A DNA stretch of 64,000 bases from Streptococcus ferus DSM 20646 (GCF_000372425.1 NZ_AQVD01000002.1:361069-425068); one strand, 5' to 3'; numbered from the stretch's first letter, positions 9,219 to 19,737 are shown. Translations and numbers: made by a program. Notes: generated from the letters alone by a model not told the origin.

Positions 9219-9906
9219 AAATCTCTTCTAAAAAGGCTAAAATCAGCTGAGCTGAGCGCCTACCTGCTTCAAGGATAAATTCATCAAAAGTTAGATTCGC
9301 ATCATGGGCAGCTGTATCACTCATCGCACGAACAACAATAAAGGGACGTTTAGCCGCTCTGGCAGCCTGGGCAACAGCCGCCCCTTCCATCTCTACCGCC
9401 TGAACGTCAGGAAAATGTTCTTTGACAAAATCAGTCTTGGCTTGACTGGCCATAAAGGAATCACTAGTGGTTATCAAACCAATTTTACTTTTGATCTGAT
9501 GCTGATCCAAAACTTTTTCAAAGGTTTGAACCATCTGCCTGTCTGATTCAAAATAAAGAGGCTGTCCTGACATTTGTCCAAAGGCATAGCCAAAGGCAGT
9601 CAAATCCACATCATGATAAGCCAGACGGTCTGCCACAACCACGTCGCCGACTGCCAAATCAGGTGCCAGGGCACCTGCAGAACCAGTATTAATCAGGGCG
9701 TCAACCTCAAAGTTATTGATTAGGACGGCAACACTCATTGCCGCCATAACCTTACCGACACCGCTTTGAACCAAAACAACATCGTGTTTTCCTAAACGAC
9801 CGCTATAATAAGTGTTTTCCAAATAAATGGCGGTTTTCTTTTCTTGCAATTTTTCCAGAAGGAGCTTCAGTTCCTCCTCCATGGCTGCAATGATTCCAAT
9901 TTTCAT
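9217..9906 (-). CDS. mtnN: 5'-methylthioadenosine/S-adenosylhomocysteine nucleosidase
   Basis: This cytosolic enzyme cleaves MTA and SAH to adenine plus S-methylthioribose or S-ribosylhomocysteine, feeding the LuxS/AI-2 route and methyl recycling. The 229-residue length is standard. It begins MKIGIIAAMEEE, with TGSAG for the ribose/phosphate region, VEMEGAA for ribose-hydroxyl binding and VRAMSD with the catalytic Asp. It is last in the order nudix - macP - mtnN on the minus strand, with a 14-nt gap after macP. Confidence 0.95.
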   Translation of the reverse strand: MKIGIIAAMEEELKLLLEKLQEKKTAIYLENTYYSGRLGKHDVVLVQSGVGKVMAAMSVAVLINNFEVDALINTGSAGALAPDLAVGDVVVADRLAYHDVDLTAFGYAFGQMSGQPLYFESDRQMVQTFEKVLDQHQIKSKIGLITTSDSFMASQAKTDFVKEHFPDVQAVEMEGAAVAQAARAAKRPFIVVRAMSDTAAHDANLTFDEFILEAGRRSAQLILAFLEEI

Positions 9907-9920
9907 TTATTCCATCCTTC

Positions 9921-10229
9921 TCACCATTTAAAAACAGCGTAAATCAAGATTGCCAAAAGAATGACAATAGCAAAGAGAATCATATTGAGCTTCGACTGGA
10001 ATTCACCTCGTTTGGCATTCTCAATTCGGCGGCTTTTAATGATTGGATCCTCAGCCTCTAAATAGTCCACTTCTTCTTGACGAACGTGTTCTCGGTTTGC
10101 ACCATCATTACTGTTATCTGTTGAAATCACTAAGGTTTCTTCGCTATCAAACGAAGCCGCCTCATTTCCAATAGATTCTCCTTGTCTGGCGCGCTCAATA
10201 ATCTCATCTGTTAAAAGCGGTTTTCCCAT
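9921..10229 (-). CDS. macP: MacP, membrane-anchored cofactor of class A PBP2a
   Basis: A 102-residue protein with a hydrophilic acidic N-terminus and one C-terminal membrane helix (about 82-100). In pneumococcus MacP activates the wall polymerase PBP2a and is phosphorylated by the kinase StkP. The start (MGKPLLTDEIIERARQGE), the topology, and the position between a NUDIX gene and mtnN all fit. Thr32 in the segment SEETLVIS matches the position I recall as the StkP target. AAGGAGG lies upstream. Confidence 0.8.
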   Translation of the reverse strand: MGKPLLTDEIIERARQGESIGNEAASFDSEETLVISTDNSNDGANREHVRQEEVDYLEAEDPIIKSRRIENAKRGEFQSKLNMILFAIVILLAILIYAVFKW

Positions 10230-10241
10230 TAGTCAACCTCC

Positions 10242-10793
10242 TTACGCATCCCTTAAATGCAAGGCAAAATACTGCAAAGCAATAATGGTCTTAGCATCCT
10301 CAATCGCACCCGATCGGACCAAATCCATACATTCTTCATAGGTCAATTCAAAAAGTTCTAAAACCTCATCATCATCCTGAGGACGAGGATTTTCCACCTT
10401 CCTTAAATTTCTGGCCAGATAGAGTTTGATTTTTTCATTACAAAATCCGATAGCGGTGTAAAATTCGTGAATGAGCTCTAAATCGCCCGTATAACCCGTC
10501 TCTTCTTCCAACTCACGAAGAGCTGCTTCTTTTTCAGAACCATTTTCTCCGACTTCTAATTTTCCAGCTGGAATTTCATAGGAAATTTTCTCAATAGCCT
10601 TACGATACTGCTTGACCAGCACGATTTTTTTATCCGGAGTCACCGTCAGAATAGAAACCGCCCCCTTATGAAAAACCAATTCTCGCTTGGCCTGTCCAAG
10701 ATTATTGGGCAGCTCGACATCATCAACAGCCACTGTAAAAATATGACCCTTAAACATTTCCTGACGTGCAATGGTTTTTTCTTCAAAGTCCAC
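10242..10793 (-). CDS. nudF: NUDIX hydrolase, ADP-ribose pyrophosphatase family
   Basis: The 183-residue protein has a full NUDIX box: G-x5-E-x7-REL-x-EETG within GKLEVGENGSEKEAALRELE followed by EETG. The surrounding fold matches ADP-ribose pyrophosphatases, which hydrolyse ADP-ribose to AMP and ribose-5-phosphate. The start codon is GTG, seven nt after GGAGGA. It heads the nudix-macP-mtnN run, and the gap to macP is 12 nt. Substrate choice within the family is inferred. Confidence 0.85.
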   Translation of the reverse strand: MDFEEKTIARQEMFKGHIFTVAVDDVELPNNLGQAKRELVFHKGAVSILTVTPDKKIVLVKQYRKAIEKISYEIPAGKLEVGENGSEKEAALRELEEETGYTGDLELIHEFYTAIGFCNEKIKLYLARNLRKVENPRPQDDDEVLELFELTYEECMDLVRSGAIEDAKTIIALQYFALHLRDA

Positions 10794-10914
10794 AAGCTCA
10801 TCCTCCGCTAGTATTTCTTGATTCTACTAACTTCAATTTTACTATATTCAGACCAGAAAAGCGAATCTTACCATTGAATGGTACAGCCGCGCTTAGGACA
10901 TCTTCCTATCGCCA

Positions 10915-10943
10915 TTGAACTTTCTCCTGAAAAAGACTACAAT
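10915..10943 (+). promoter_or_regulatory. sigma-A promoter of the DUF3021 gene
   Basis: TTGAAC at 10915-10920, a 17-nt spacer and TACAAT at 10938-10943. The TTG of the -35 box opens the longest reading frame but cannot be translated from this promoter. Confidence 0.65.
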
Positions 10944-10995
10944 AACAGTAGAAAATGAGAAATCTAAATGGATTGAATGCAGGAGGACGAAAAAT

Positions 10996-11373
10996 ATGGC
11001 TGAATTCATACCCTACATTAAATGGACCGTACTTCGCGTTTTAGCAGTCTTGCTGGCATTTGGCATCTGTGCTCTTTCAATTTGGAAAGTCAACAACCAG
11101 CCCAGTCAAGCCTGGCAGACTCTCTGTGCCGGCTTTATTGCCGCGGGGGTTGCTGGAACTTGGAATATCTATGATATCAACTCTTGGCCGCTAAGAAAAC
11201 GAAGCCTGGTTCACACTTTCTTTATGGCTCTTGTCGTTTTCCCAACCCTCTTTATCAGTGGTTGGCTTTCCTTGAACCTAGCCAATGTCGCTCTGGCAGC
11301 AGGAATCTTTGTCCTGACAGGAGCCGTCGCTTGGACTATGGGCTATCTCTTTTTCAGAGGTAAGGATACCTAA
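10996..11373 (+). CDS. DUF3021-like four-helix membrane protein
   Basis: The 125-residue product is almost entirely four hydrophobic helices with short basic loops, resembling DUF3021 proteins, which often sit beside LytTR regulators. No LytTR gene is adjacent here. The start is the ATG at 10996 with GGAGGA at good spacing, downstream of a clear promoter. It is a single gene convergent with glmU and separated from it by a 17-bp hairpin. The function is unknown and the family assignment is tentative. Confidence 0.65.
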   Translation: MAEFIPYIKWTVLRVLAVLLAFGICALSIWKVNNQPSQAWQTLCAGFIAAGVAGTWNIYDINSWPLRKRSLVHTFFMALVVFPTLFISGWLSLNLANVALAAGIFVLTGAVAWTMGYLFFRGKDT

Positions 11374-11383
11374 ATAAGATCAA

Positions 11384-11421
11384 ACATAAAAGCTTGGTTT
11401 AGTAAAACCAAGCTTTTATGT
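11384..11421. terminator. 17-bp perfect hairpin, bidirectional terminator
   Basis: Arms 11384-11400 and 11405-11421 are perfectly complementary around AGTA. It lies between the convergent DUF3021 and glmU genes. The T-rich bases are inside the stem rather than after it. Confidence 0.7.
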
Positions 11422-11480
11422 CATCTCTGCATAGTTACATTCTCAAGGAAGACTTCCTCCCAAAGAATGGCACCTACTCT

Positions 11481-12893
<1,413 letters not shown>

Positions 12894-12900
12894 TCAACTC

Positions 12901-12909
12901 ATTATAGCA
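12901..12909 (-). promoter_or_regulatory. extended -10 of glmU
   Basis: TGCTATAAT on the minus strand about 30 nt before the glmU start. The -35 is weak. Confidence 0.55.
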
Positions 12910-13002
12910 AAATTCCAAGTATTTGAAAAACGCCAGCTGGTCAGCTGATAAGCCAGCCCTTTCAACGATTAGCTATTTAAACTGTTCCTATCTGCTGGTG
13001 TT

Positions 13003-13407
13003 TTAGGCTTGCCGTCTTCTTACATAAAGGTAGAAAAGGCCATAAAGCAAGGTTGTCACCGCATAGATGGACAGGCAAACCAAGATTTCTCCCCCATCGT
13101 AAGTCCAAATCGGATCAATCCAGAAACCTGCACTCCTCGAAGGAAGGGGAAGTCCGACACTAGCATGAAGCGCCAAGACAATCAGATTTCCCACTAAGAG
13201 AAATTCCGAGTATTGCTTGAGAGCCTTCTGTCTGTCCTCCTGATGGCGGCAAATCACACCATATACGTAAGCAAAAATGGGCATACTCACCAAGAAACTC
13301 AGCCCAGTTCCTACCCTCAAAGGGTCAAAAGGCCAAATGATCAGTCCCCCAAGTATGCCCAATGCGACCATTATCAGCCAGTGTAATAGGCTTGATTTCG
13401 TTTGCAT
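13003..13407 (-). CDS. small integral membrane protein of unknown function
   Basis: This 134-residue protein has four predicted membrane helices and a basic RRRQA tail. I do not recognise a family. The ATG at 13407 is chosen because GAGGGA lies six nt upstream, and the longer frame would need a TTG start that overlaps the preceding gene's stop. It follows the ASCH gene by 17 nt, so the two are probably co-transcribed. Confidence 0.55.
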   Translation of the reverse strand: MQTKSSLLHWLIMVALGILGGLIIWPFDPLRVGTGLSFLVSMPIFAYVYGVICRHQEDRQKALKQYSEFLLVGNLIVLALHASVGLPLPSRSAGFWIDPIWTYDGGEILVCLSIYAVTTLLYGLFYLYVRRRQA

Positions 13408-13424
13408 CTCATTTCCCTCACTTT

Positions 13425-13874
13425 TCAATCTTTTACCGATTTGTAAACTACTTGGAACTCCTCCAGTACTACCTTGGATGCAGGACTAAAGCTGAGACCA
13501 ATTTCAGCCAGCCACTTGGTAAAAAGTTCCTCGTGGACCTGGCACCAATAGGCCAGAGAACGGTCTCCCTCCCCTTCCTTATAGGCGTGGTCCGCCGACA
13601 CATCCCTAAAAGGAAGCACCGTCACTTTTGTCGTTTCGATAATGGCAACAGCCTGTCCCTGACCATCCAGGACCACATCTAGATCACCAACCTTGGGCAG
13701 TTCTTCCTCGTAATGGACGTATTCATCATAGGCCGAGGCCGTTGCTGTCTTGACCCCCTGGACCACTAATTCTGCCAGCAAATCTGGTGCCACCCCAAAG
13801 GCCCAGGCATCAATCTCATCTCCAATTTCAGGGTTGATTGCCTTGTATTCATTCCAACATTCTTGTGGTGTCAT
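13425..13874 (-). CDS. ASCH-domain protein
   Basis: This 149-residue protein fits the ASCH (PUA-like) family: an early GVKTATASAYDEY segment, then a beta-barrel with KVGDLDVVLDGQG and VAIIETTKVTV. ASCH proteins bind RNA or modified nucleosides, and some hydrolyse N4-acetylcytidine. Family members commonly begin EYKAINP. AAGGAGA precedes the ATG. It is followed closely by a membrane protein gene. The exact ligand is unknown. Confidence 0.85.
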   Translation of the reverse strand: MTPQECWNEYKAINPEIGDEIDAWAFGVAPDLLAELVVQGVKTATASAYDEYVHYEEELPKVGDLDVVLDGQGQAVAIIETTKVTVLPFRDVSADHAYKEGEGDRSLAYWCQVHEELFTKWLAEIGLSFSPASKVVLEEFQVVYKSVKD

Positions 13875-13895
13875 TGTAATCTCCTTAACAGTTAT

Positions 13896-14495
13896 CTAAG
13901 CGAAATCGTCCTTATTAGAGTCAGACTGCCAATGGTATTCTATCTTGTAGGCGATATCCTTGGCCTTACTTTGGCCAAATTGATCACTAATAAAGCCCAA
14001 GACCATGTCCATCCCTGCCGACACTCCTGAAGACGTGTAATATTTGCCATCAACCACCCATCGAGCTTGTCTAACCCAATCTACTTTTGCATTGGTGGAA
14101 GAGACCCAATCAAATGAGCGCTTATTGCTGGTGGCCCTACGACCGTTCAAGAGTCCAGTTTCAGAAAGCAGGACCGCTCCTGTGCATACAGATAAGACAT
14201 AGGTTGCATTCTCAGCATAACTTTTTACATAATTAATAAAAGAAGGCTGCAGATAAACCTTTCTTGTCCCTTGTCCCCCAGGAATGAGCAGAATATCGCA
14301 GATTTCTCCTAGGGTCATTTTCTCTGTATCCAGGTTTAAGCCAACCTTATTTTTTATGCTTCCGCCAAACTCGGAAACATAACGAAATCGAACCTCATCT
14401 AAAAAAGATAGCAACTCGATCGGCCCAAATAAATCTAGGAGCTCAAAACCATCAAACACTAGAACGATTACTTCTAACTTTGTTGTACTGCTCAT
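13896..14495 (-). CDS. DJ-1/PfpI-family protein
   Basis: The 199-residue product has the DJ-1/PfpI (class I glutamine amidotransferase-like) fold: VLVFDGFELLDLFGPIELL at the start, LLIPGGQGTR, and the nucleophile elbow SVCTGAVLLSETGLL carrying the reactive Cys, then ATSNKRSFDWV. It resembles the isonitrile hydratase / ThiJ-like group rather than the smaller PfpI proteases. CGGAGG precedes the ATG. It is separated from the ASCH gene by 21 nt. The reaction is unknown. Confidence 0.85.
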   Translation of the reverse strand: MSSTTKLEVIVLVFDGFELLDLFGPIELLSFLDEVRFRYVSEFGGSIKNKVGLNLDTEKMTLGEICDILLIPGGQGTRKVYLQPSFINYVKSYAENATYVLSVCTGAVLLSETGLLNGRRATSNKRSFDWVSSTNAKVDWVRQARWVVDGKYYTSSGVSAGMDMVLGFISDQFGQSKAKDIAYKIEYHWQSDSNKDDFA

Positions 14496-14619
14496 TTAAA
14501 CCTCCGATACAATGCCCAAAATAACTTTGGTAGCTTTGCGGTTTTTCCGTGTCCTTTTAAATCCTTCCTTGCTGTCGCAAATCCAGACGGACTTCCCTAG
14601 CCAAATTCTATGTACTTTT

Positions 14620-15318
14620 TCATTTCAAACTCCAGCCGCCATCCATCTTGATGATTTCGCCCTGCAGGGCCTGCATCTTGCCTGAGGCGAGGACCAGGGT
14701 CAGCTCTGCGATTTCCTGAGCTTGGATCCAGCGTTTGATGGGGGTTTCCTCAGAGACCCACTCTGATAGACCTCCTGGCTCAAAATCCTTGGCTGTCATG
14801 GCCGTTTGGACGGCACCTGGGGCCAGGCCAAAGACTTGAATCCCTTGGTCTGCATAATCCAAGGCCAGCTGCTTGGTAAAGCCTGCCAGGGCATGCTTGG
14901 AAGCCGTGTAGCTTGAACCGCCGCCACCAGCCAAGAAAGAGGCGATGGAGCACATATTGATGATAATCCCTGATTTTCTTTCCAGCATCGCTGGCAAATA
15001 ATGGCGGCAAATCTGGCTTGGCGCAAAGAGATTGACCGCAAAAATTTCTTGCATTTGGGCATCCGATTGCCCCAAGAGAGGCTTGTAGTCATCCAGGATG
15101 CCAGCTGTATTGCAGATAATATCCACATCAGCCAGCCAATCAAAAAGAGGTGATAGTTCACCCATCAAATCCAGCTGCAAAAAATGAAAATTCCCTGTCA
15201 AGTTGGGTTTTCTATCCTTATCAACACCGTAGACCTGATACCCTTTTTCCAAAAAGAGGCTGGCCTGGGCCAGGCCGATACCGCTGGAAACGCCTGTCAC
15301 CAGCACCCGCCTAGTCAT
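14620..15318 (-). CDS. short-chain dehydrogenase/reductase (FabG-like)
   Basis: This NAD(P)-dependent SDR has 232 residues, with cofactor motif TGVSSGIG, NTAG in the core strand, catalytic Ser in the INMCSIAS segment, YTASKHA carrying catalytic Tyr and Lys, and a PGAVQTAM loop. It resembles 3-oxoacyl-ACP reductases. It is not in a fatty-acid operon, so the true substrate may differ. Its start overlaps the stop of the upstream DUF2829 gene by 8 nt, so the pair is translationally coupled. Confidence 0.9.
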   Translation of the reverse strand: MTRRVLVTGVSSGIGLAQASLFLEKGYQVYGVDKDRKPNLTGNFHFLQLDLMGELSPLFDWLADVDIICNTAGILDDYKPLLGQSDAQMQEIFAVNLFAPSQICRHYLPAMLERKSGIIINMCSIASFLAGGGGSSYTASKHALAGFTKQLALDYADQGIQVFGLAPGAVQTAMTAKDFEPGGLSEWVSEETPIKRWIQAQEIAELTLVLASGKMQALQGEIIKMDGGWSLK

Positions 15319-15547
15319 GGACTTCCACCCAGTCTTCCGCTAGGACATCACAGGGAGTAGGACTCCACATGGAAAAGCCCTCGCCGTCACCGGAAACGTT
15401 GATGAGGAAGTAGGGAGTCGCCTCCAGCTTGACTCCGTCCACCTCGATACTATCAAAAAGCTGAACATAATTTTCAGCCCCGCCCCAGCCAGTGCGGACA
15501 TACTTTTTCTTGGCCTTGAGGCCAGGTAAAATCTCTTCAAATGTCAT
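15311..15547 (-). CDS. DUF2829 protein (Thoeris anti-defense 2-like, Tad2-like)
   Basis: The 78-residue product shows the DUF2829 pattern: MTFEEILPGLKAKKKYVRTG, then WGGAENYV, VDGVKLEATPYFLI, and the C-terminal MWSPTPCDVLAEDWVEV. The Pfam family is now associated with Tad2, a phage sponge for Thoeris signalling nucleotides. The ATG at 15547 has AAGGAG seven nt upstream, so the longer frame to 15598 is not needed. It overlaps the SDR gene and no phage genes surround it. Whether this chromosomal copy binds nucleotides is unknown. Confidence 0.8.
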   Translation of the reverse strand: MTFEEILPGLKAKKKYVRTGWGGAENYVQLFDSIEVDGVKLEATPYFLINVSGDGEGFSMWSPTPCDVLAEDWVEVHD

Positions 15548-15584
15548 GATAAACTCCTTACCTATTGACTCTATTATAGCACAC

Positions 15585-15618
15585 AAAAAAGAAGACAACC
15601 GGAGTCATCTTCTTTTTG
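15585..15618 (-). terminator. metG terminator
   Basis: On the minus strand AAGAAGATGAC pairs with GTTGTCTTCTT (two G-U pairs) around TCCG and is followed by T residues. On the plus strand the wobble pairs become mismatches, so it serves metG. Confidence 0.75.
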
Positions 15619-15622
15619 ATGT

Positions 15623-17617
15623 TTAACCAATAATACTGCCGTTTGGTACCGATGGATCGACGGTTAGAACTGTTAACTGACCCTTATGCTCGGCAGAGAG
15701 AATCATTCCCTGACTAATTAGCCCCATCATCTTACGTGGCTTAAGGTTGGCAACAATCTGCAGTTTTTTACCGACTAATTCCTGTTCCTGTGGATAGAAC
15801 TGAGCAATACCCGATAGAATCTGACGATTTTCTTCATCACCTGCATCCAAGCGGAATTTCAAAAGTTTATCCGAACCGTCAACCTTGGAAACTTCGATGA
15901 CTTCTGCGACACGAATTTCAACCTTATCAAAGTCGTCAAACTTAATCGCTTTTTTCGTCAAGGTTAAGTCGACTGCTTCCGGCTGCCAATCTTTTTCCGC
16001 AGGCTTATCAGCATTCATCTGACTCTTAATATAGGCAATCTCTTCTTCCATATCCAGACGAGGGAAGATTGGCTGACCTTTTTGCACCACTCTCAGGCCT
16101 TGCGGCAGACCAGATAAGCTCAGGTTTTCCAAATCAAAATCAAGTGAAAGCCCAAGCTGCTCCATAATGGCATTGGAAGTGGTCATCATAAATGGCTGAA
16201 TAAGGTGAGCCACAACACGCAGACTAGCAGCTAAATGCGACATCACCGATGCCAGCTGACAGGATTTTGACTCCTCTTTCACCAAGACCCACGGAGCAGT
16301 CTCATCGATATATTTATTTGTGCGAGAAATGATGGTCCACACCGCTTCCAAAGCTTTTGGATAATCCACCTGTTCCATCTGCTGATGGTATTCCGCAATC
16401 TGCTTAGTCACCAGCTCTGCTAAGTCCGCATCAAAGTCCGTCACATTCTCAACGTACGTAGGAATATGACCGTCAAAATACTTGTTAACCATGGCAACGG
16501 TCCGGTTAAGCAGATTTCCCAAGTCATTGGCCAATTCATAGTTGATGCGGCCAACATAGTCTTCCGGCGTGAATGTCCCGTCAGAACCAACTGGCAGGCT
16601 GCGCATGAGATAGTAACGAAGCGGATCTAGACCAAAACGCTCGACCAGCATTTCAGGGTAAACGACATTACCTTTAGATTTTGACATCTTACCATCTTGC
16701 ATGACAAACCAGCCATGGGCTACCAAGCGTTTAGGCAAAGGCAAATCAAGTGCCATCAGCATGATTGGCCAATAGATGGAGTGAAAACGCAAAATATCCT
16801 TACCAATCATATGGATATCTGCCGGCCAAAATTGATGAAATTTAGCTAAATCGTCAGACCAGCCGTAACCTAAAGCGGTGATATAGTTAATCAGAGCATC
16901 AATCCAAACATAGATAACGTGCTTAGGATCAGACGGCACTTTAACGCCCCATGTATAAGTCGTTCGGCTGACCGCTAAGTCCTCTAGACCTGGCTCAATA
17001 AAGTTTTTCAGCATTTCATTCATACGGCCATCTGGCTGAATGAACTCAGGATGTTCTTTATAATAGGCTGCCAAGCGGTCGGCATACTGGCTCATCCGGA
17101 AGAAATAAGATTCTTCTGACACCTTCTCCACTTCATGCCCCGACGGTGCAATTCCGCCAATCATCTCCCCATTTTCATCGCGGAAGACTTCAGCCAGCTG
17201 GCTTTCTGTGAAAAATTCCTCATCCGAAACAGAATACCAGCCTGTGTATTCCCCCAGATAGATATCCCCTTGAGCCAAAAGCTGTTCAAAAATCTTAGCC
17301 ACAGCCTCTTCATGGTAACTATCTGTCGTGCGGATAAACTTATCATAGGAAATGTCAAGGAGTTTCCATAATTCCTGAACACTTTCTGCCATACCGTCAA
17401 CATAAGCCTGAGGCGTTAAACCTGCTTCTTCTGCTTTTTGCTGAATTTTTTGACCGTGCTCATCAAGCCCTGTCAGATAAAAGACATCATAATTCATCAG
17501 ACGTTTATAGCGTGCCAGTACATCGCAGGCAATGGTTGTGTAGGCAGAGCCAATGTGCAGTTTCCCTGACGGGTAGTAAATGGGCGTTGTAATGTAGAAT
17601 GATTTTTGATCAGTCAT
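15623..17617 (-). CDS. metG: methionine-tRNA ligase
   Basis: The enzyme charges initiator and elongator tRNA-Met. The 664-residue protein starts [18 protein letters not shown], with the HIGH-type motif HIGSAY, the KMSKS loop in [15 protein letters not shown], an anticodon-binding helical domain, and a C-terminal tRNA-binding (Trbp111-like) domain from about residue 560. There are no four Zn cysteines in the connective peptide, so it is the Zn-free type. AAAGGA precedes the ATG at 17617. A longer frame to 17833 runs through the promoter and is rejected. I see no T-box leader. Confidence 0.97.
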   Translation of the reverse strand: MTDQKSFYITTPIYYPSGKLHIGSAYTTIACDVLARYKRLMNYDVFYLTGLDEHGQKIQQKAEEAGLTPQAYVDGMAESVQELWKLLDISYDKFIRTTDSYHEEAVAKIFEQLLAQGDIYLGEYTGWYSVSDEEFFTESQLAEVFRDENGEMIGGIAPSGHEVEKVSEESYFFRMSQYADRLAAYYKEHPEFIQPDGRMNEMLKNFIEPGLEDLAVSRTTYTWGVKVPSDPKHVIYVWIDALINYITALGYGWSDDLAKFHQFWPADIHMIGKDILRFHSIYWPIMLMALDLPLPKRLVAHGWFVMQDGKMSKSKGNVVYPEMLVERFGLDPLRYYLMRSLPVGSDGTFTPEDYVGRINYELANDLGNLLNRTVAMVNKYFDGHIPTYVENVTDFDADLAELVTKQIAEYHQQMEQVDYPKALEAVWTIISRTNKYIDETAPWVLVKEESKSCQLASVMSHLAASLRVVAHLIQPFMMTTSNAIMEQLGLSLDFDLENLSLSGLPQGLRVVQKGQPIFPRLDMEEEIAYIKSQMNADKPAEKDWQPEAVDLTLTKKAIKFDDFDKVEIRVAEVIEVSKVDGSDKLLKFRLDAGDEENRQILSGIAQFYPQEQELVGKKLQIVANLKPRKMMGLISQGMILSAEHKGQLTVLTVDPSVPNGSIIG

Positions 17618-17634
17618 GTATTTTCCTTTCAAAC

Positions 17635-17652
17635 CAGAGGAAATGACCTCTG
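17635..17652 (-). promoter_or_regulatory. leader hairpin upstream of the metG ribosome site
   Basis: CAGAGG and CCTCTG pair around a 6-nt loop, ending just before the AAAGGA ribosome site. It is too small for a T-box or SAM riboswitch, and its role is unknown. Confidence 0.35.
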
Positions 17653-17668
17653 TAATTGATAACACTTT

Positions 17669-17677
17669 ATTATAGCA
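17669..17677 (-). promoter_or_regulatory. extended -10 of metG
   Basis: TGCTATAAT on the minus strand, about 50 nt before the metG start codon. Confidence 0.6.
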
Positions 17678-17701
17678 CAAGTTCCCTTTTCTTGATACAG
17701 C

Positions 17702-17726
17702 AAAAAGACTGACCTTGCGGTCAGTC
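17702..17726 (-). terminator. intrinsic terminator of the single-helix membrane protein gene
   Basis: GACTGACC pairs with GGTCAGTC around a 4-nt loop, and a T run follows on the minus strand. It separates this gene from metG. Confidence 0.8.
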
Positions 17727-17744
17727 TCATTCAGAAAGGAAAGA

Positions 17745-18599
17745 CTAGTAGTCGTTTTTGTCGCCATACTGGGACTCGTAGCTTTCTTTGATTTTATTAT
17801 ACTTACGATATAAGGCCTTGGTCTGTGAAGCATTTAATTTTTTGAAGGTCATCTCCATGATAAATTTACCGTCACTATTATAAATCTTGACCGTTAAGCG
17901 ATTTCCTTGTCTGACATAGGTCTGCTTTCTGCTTTTGACATCTTCATAAAAGTCCAGATAGGATTTTTTGAAGCTAGATGAGCTGCTGGTATATTGACTG
18001 CCATCGTAGTGCTCAGTGATGACCTCCTCAAGCTCCTTTTTAAAACCTTCTGTCGTCAGAGTCGGCTCTAAGCTCCGCTTCCATTGATTAACACCCATAA
18101 AGGCATCAAAATAGTTAATCGGTGAAATGTAGTTGTAGCTCTCATCAGAAGGATTGTCGTAATAAAAGTACTCTTTGTAGCGCCCATTTTTAACTTCGGC
18201 AAAATAGTGGGTGTACTTGTTGTTTTCTGATTCTGAACTGTACCACTTTTCTTTATCTTCATCATAGTAACGATAGGAAGTTGTCTCCCAGACACCGTCA
18301 ATATTACCAGACTGGTAGTAAAGTCCTAAACCAATTCCGCATAAAAGTAAGAGCCCGCCAACAACTGACAAAATACTGATTAAAACAATCGTTCCTGGTT
18401 TCATTTTCCTTTTCGGTGCCACAGCAGGCGGCTGACCTTGGTATGTCGTCTGAGGCTGATGACCAGATGGTGGGGTCTGAGCATTTTGCGGCGTTTCCGC
18501 TAGAAACTCTCCTCTTTGATAAGCGGCGCTAAATTCCTCCTGACTGGGGTAGCGACCGTAAGTCTGACGAAATTGCTCCAACCATTCTCCTTGTTTCAT
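17745..18599 (-). CDS. single-pass membrane protein with extracellular domain, unknown function
   Basis: The 284-residue protein has an N-terminal helical motif ([18 protein letters not shown]) seen at the start of several streptococcal membrane proteins, a Pro/Gln-rich linker, one membrane helix (about 70-92) and a C-terminal extracellular domain rich in Tyr, Lys and Ser. Its [19 protein letters not shown] segment resembles lipocalin-like or DUF4923-type beta-barrel beginnings, but I cannot name the family. AAAGGAGGAG precedes the ATG. It is monocistronic. Confidence 0.7.
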   Translation of the reverse strand: MKQGEWLEQFRQTYGRYPSQEEFSAAYQRGEFLAETPQNAQTPPSGHQPQTTYQGQPPAVAPKRKMKPGTIVLISILSVVGGLLLLCGIGLGLYYQSGNIDGVWETTSYRYYDEDKEKWYSSESENNKYTHYFAEVKNGRYKEYFYYDNPSDESYNYISPINYFDAFMGVNQWKRSLEPTLTTEGFKKELEEVITEHYDGSQYTSSSSSFKKSYLDFYEDVKSRKQTYVRQGNRLTVKIYNSDGKFIMEMTFKKLNASQTKALYRKYNKIKESYESQYGDKNDY

Positions 18600-18813
18600 A
18601 AAATCTCCTCCTTTACTGATACCTTTGATGAAAACTTTGTTCGTTTATCTAATTAATTCAAATATGGGCAAGTCATCCTTAATCAGCTGTTCTCACTTTG
18701 TGTCATCATCGTCTCCACTTCTTCTCATACTATTATTCTACCATATTAAAGCGTTTTCTTCATCATTATTTTCGGTCAGACCAGCTCCTAAATCCAATAA
18801 GCCTCTCCGTCTA

Positions 18814-18822
18814 TGTTATAAT
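18814..18822 (+). promoter_or_regulatory. extended -10 of tehB
   Basis: TGTTATAAT, 27 nt before the tehB start. It lies inside the small palindrome ATGTTATAATAACAT. Confidence 0.55.
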
Positions 18823-18849
18823 AACATCATCTAAAAAAAGGAAGGTGCT

Positions 18850-19731
18850 ATGAAACAGCAAGCAAACACTGAACAGCTGATGGCTTACAAACAAATGCCT
18901 ATATGGACAGCTGACACAATTCCTGACAGTCTGACTCGCAGACACAATACCCAAATAGGCAGCTGGGCCAAGCTGACTATCCTTGAAGGAGAGCTGGAAT
19001 GCTGCCTCTTGGATGAAAACGACCGTCTTTTAGAAAGACTTGTTTTTGATAAACATTCCAAAACGCCTTATCTTGAACCGCAAGTCTGGCATAAAATTCA
19101 AGCCCTAACAGATGATTTACGCTTTTACCTGACTTTTTATTGCCAAAAAGAGGACTATGCCGCTAAAAAATATGGACTGAGTCCCACACATTCTGAAGTC
19201 CTCTTGGCAGAACCTTATTTAAAGCCTAAAAGTAAGGTGCTTGATTTAGGATCAGGGCAGGGACGCAACAGTCTTTATCTCAGTCTGTCAGGGCATGACT
19301 TAACTGCCCTTGATGCCAACCAAGAGAGTTTGGCCCGCCTAGAAGAGATTGCCGAAACAGAGCAGCTGGATCTTGATGTGGCTTGGTATGATATCAATCA
19401 GGCTAATCTCAAAGGGGAGTACGACTTTATCCTGTCAACCGTTGTGCTTATGTTTTTGGATCCCGATCGAATACCCGAGATTATCCGCAATATGCAGGAT
19501 CATACCGCTGCTAATGGCTATAACCTGATTGTCTGTGCCATGGATACTCCAGACTACCCTTGTCCCATGCCCTTTCCCTTTACCTTTAAAGAGGGCCAAC
19601 TAAAGCACTACTATAAGGACTGGGAACTCCTGAAGTACAACGAAAACCTAGGACAACTTCATCGCCTAGATGCGCACGGCAATCGCCTCAAGATGCGATT
19701 TGCCACTCTACTAGCGCGAAAGACCAAGTAA
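18850..19731 (+). CDS. tehB: SAM-dependent methyltransferase TehB (tellurite resistance family)
   Basis: The long form of TehB has 293 residues. The N-terminal DUF1971-type beta domain (about 1-90, with KQMPIWTADTIPD and the LEPQVWHKIQAL cupin-like stretch) precedes a class I methyltransferase with motif I VLDLGSGQGRNSLYLS near 130-145 and DALD-like motif II. TehB detoxifies tellurite and probably other electrophiles by methylation. GGAAGGT precedes the ATG. It is monocistronic, with its own extended -10 and terminator. Confidence 0.9.
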   Translation: MKQQANTEQLMAYKQMPIWTADTIPDSLTRRHNTQIGSWAKLTILEGELECCLLDENDRLLERLVFDKHSKTPYLEPQVWHKIQALTDDLRFYLTFYCQKEDYAAKKYGLSPTHSEVLLAEPYLKPKSKVLDLGSGQGRNSLYLSLSGHDLTALDANQESLARLEEIAETEQLDLDVAWYDINQANLKGEYDFILSTVVLMFLDPDRIPEIIRNMQDHTAANGYNLIVCAMDTPDYPCPMPFPFTFKEGQLKHYYKDWELLKYNENLGQLHRLDAHGNRLKMRFATLLARKTK

Positions 19732-19737
19732 AGTCTC

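Noticed and set aside
14496..14619. Small gene between the SDR and DJ-1 genes
   Set aside because: Only short frames of up to about 35 codons without starts or ribosome sites. Nothing supportable.
17618..17744. T-box or SAM riboswitch upstream of metG
   Set aside because: The leader is only about 45 nt after the -10, lacks a T-box sequence and antiterminator, and holds just one small hairpin.
17618..17833. N-terminal extension of metG
   Set aside because: The extension reads through the metG promoter and the upstream gene's terminator. Homologues start at MTDQ-like residues, with AAAGGA before 17617.
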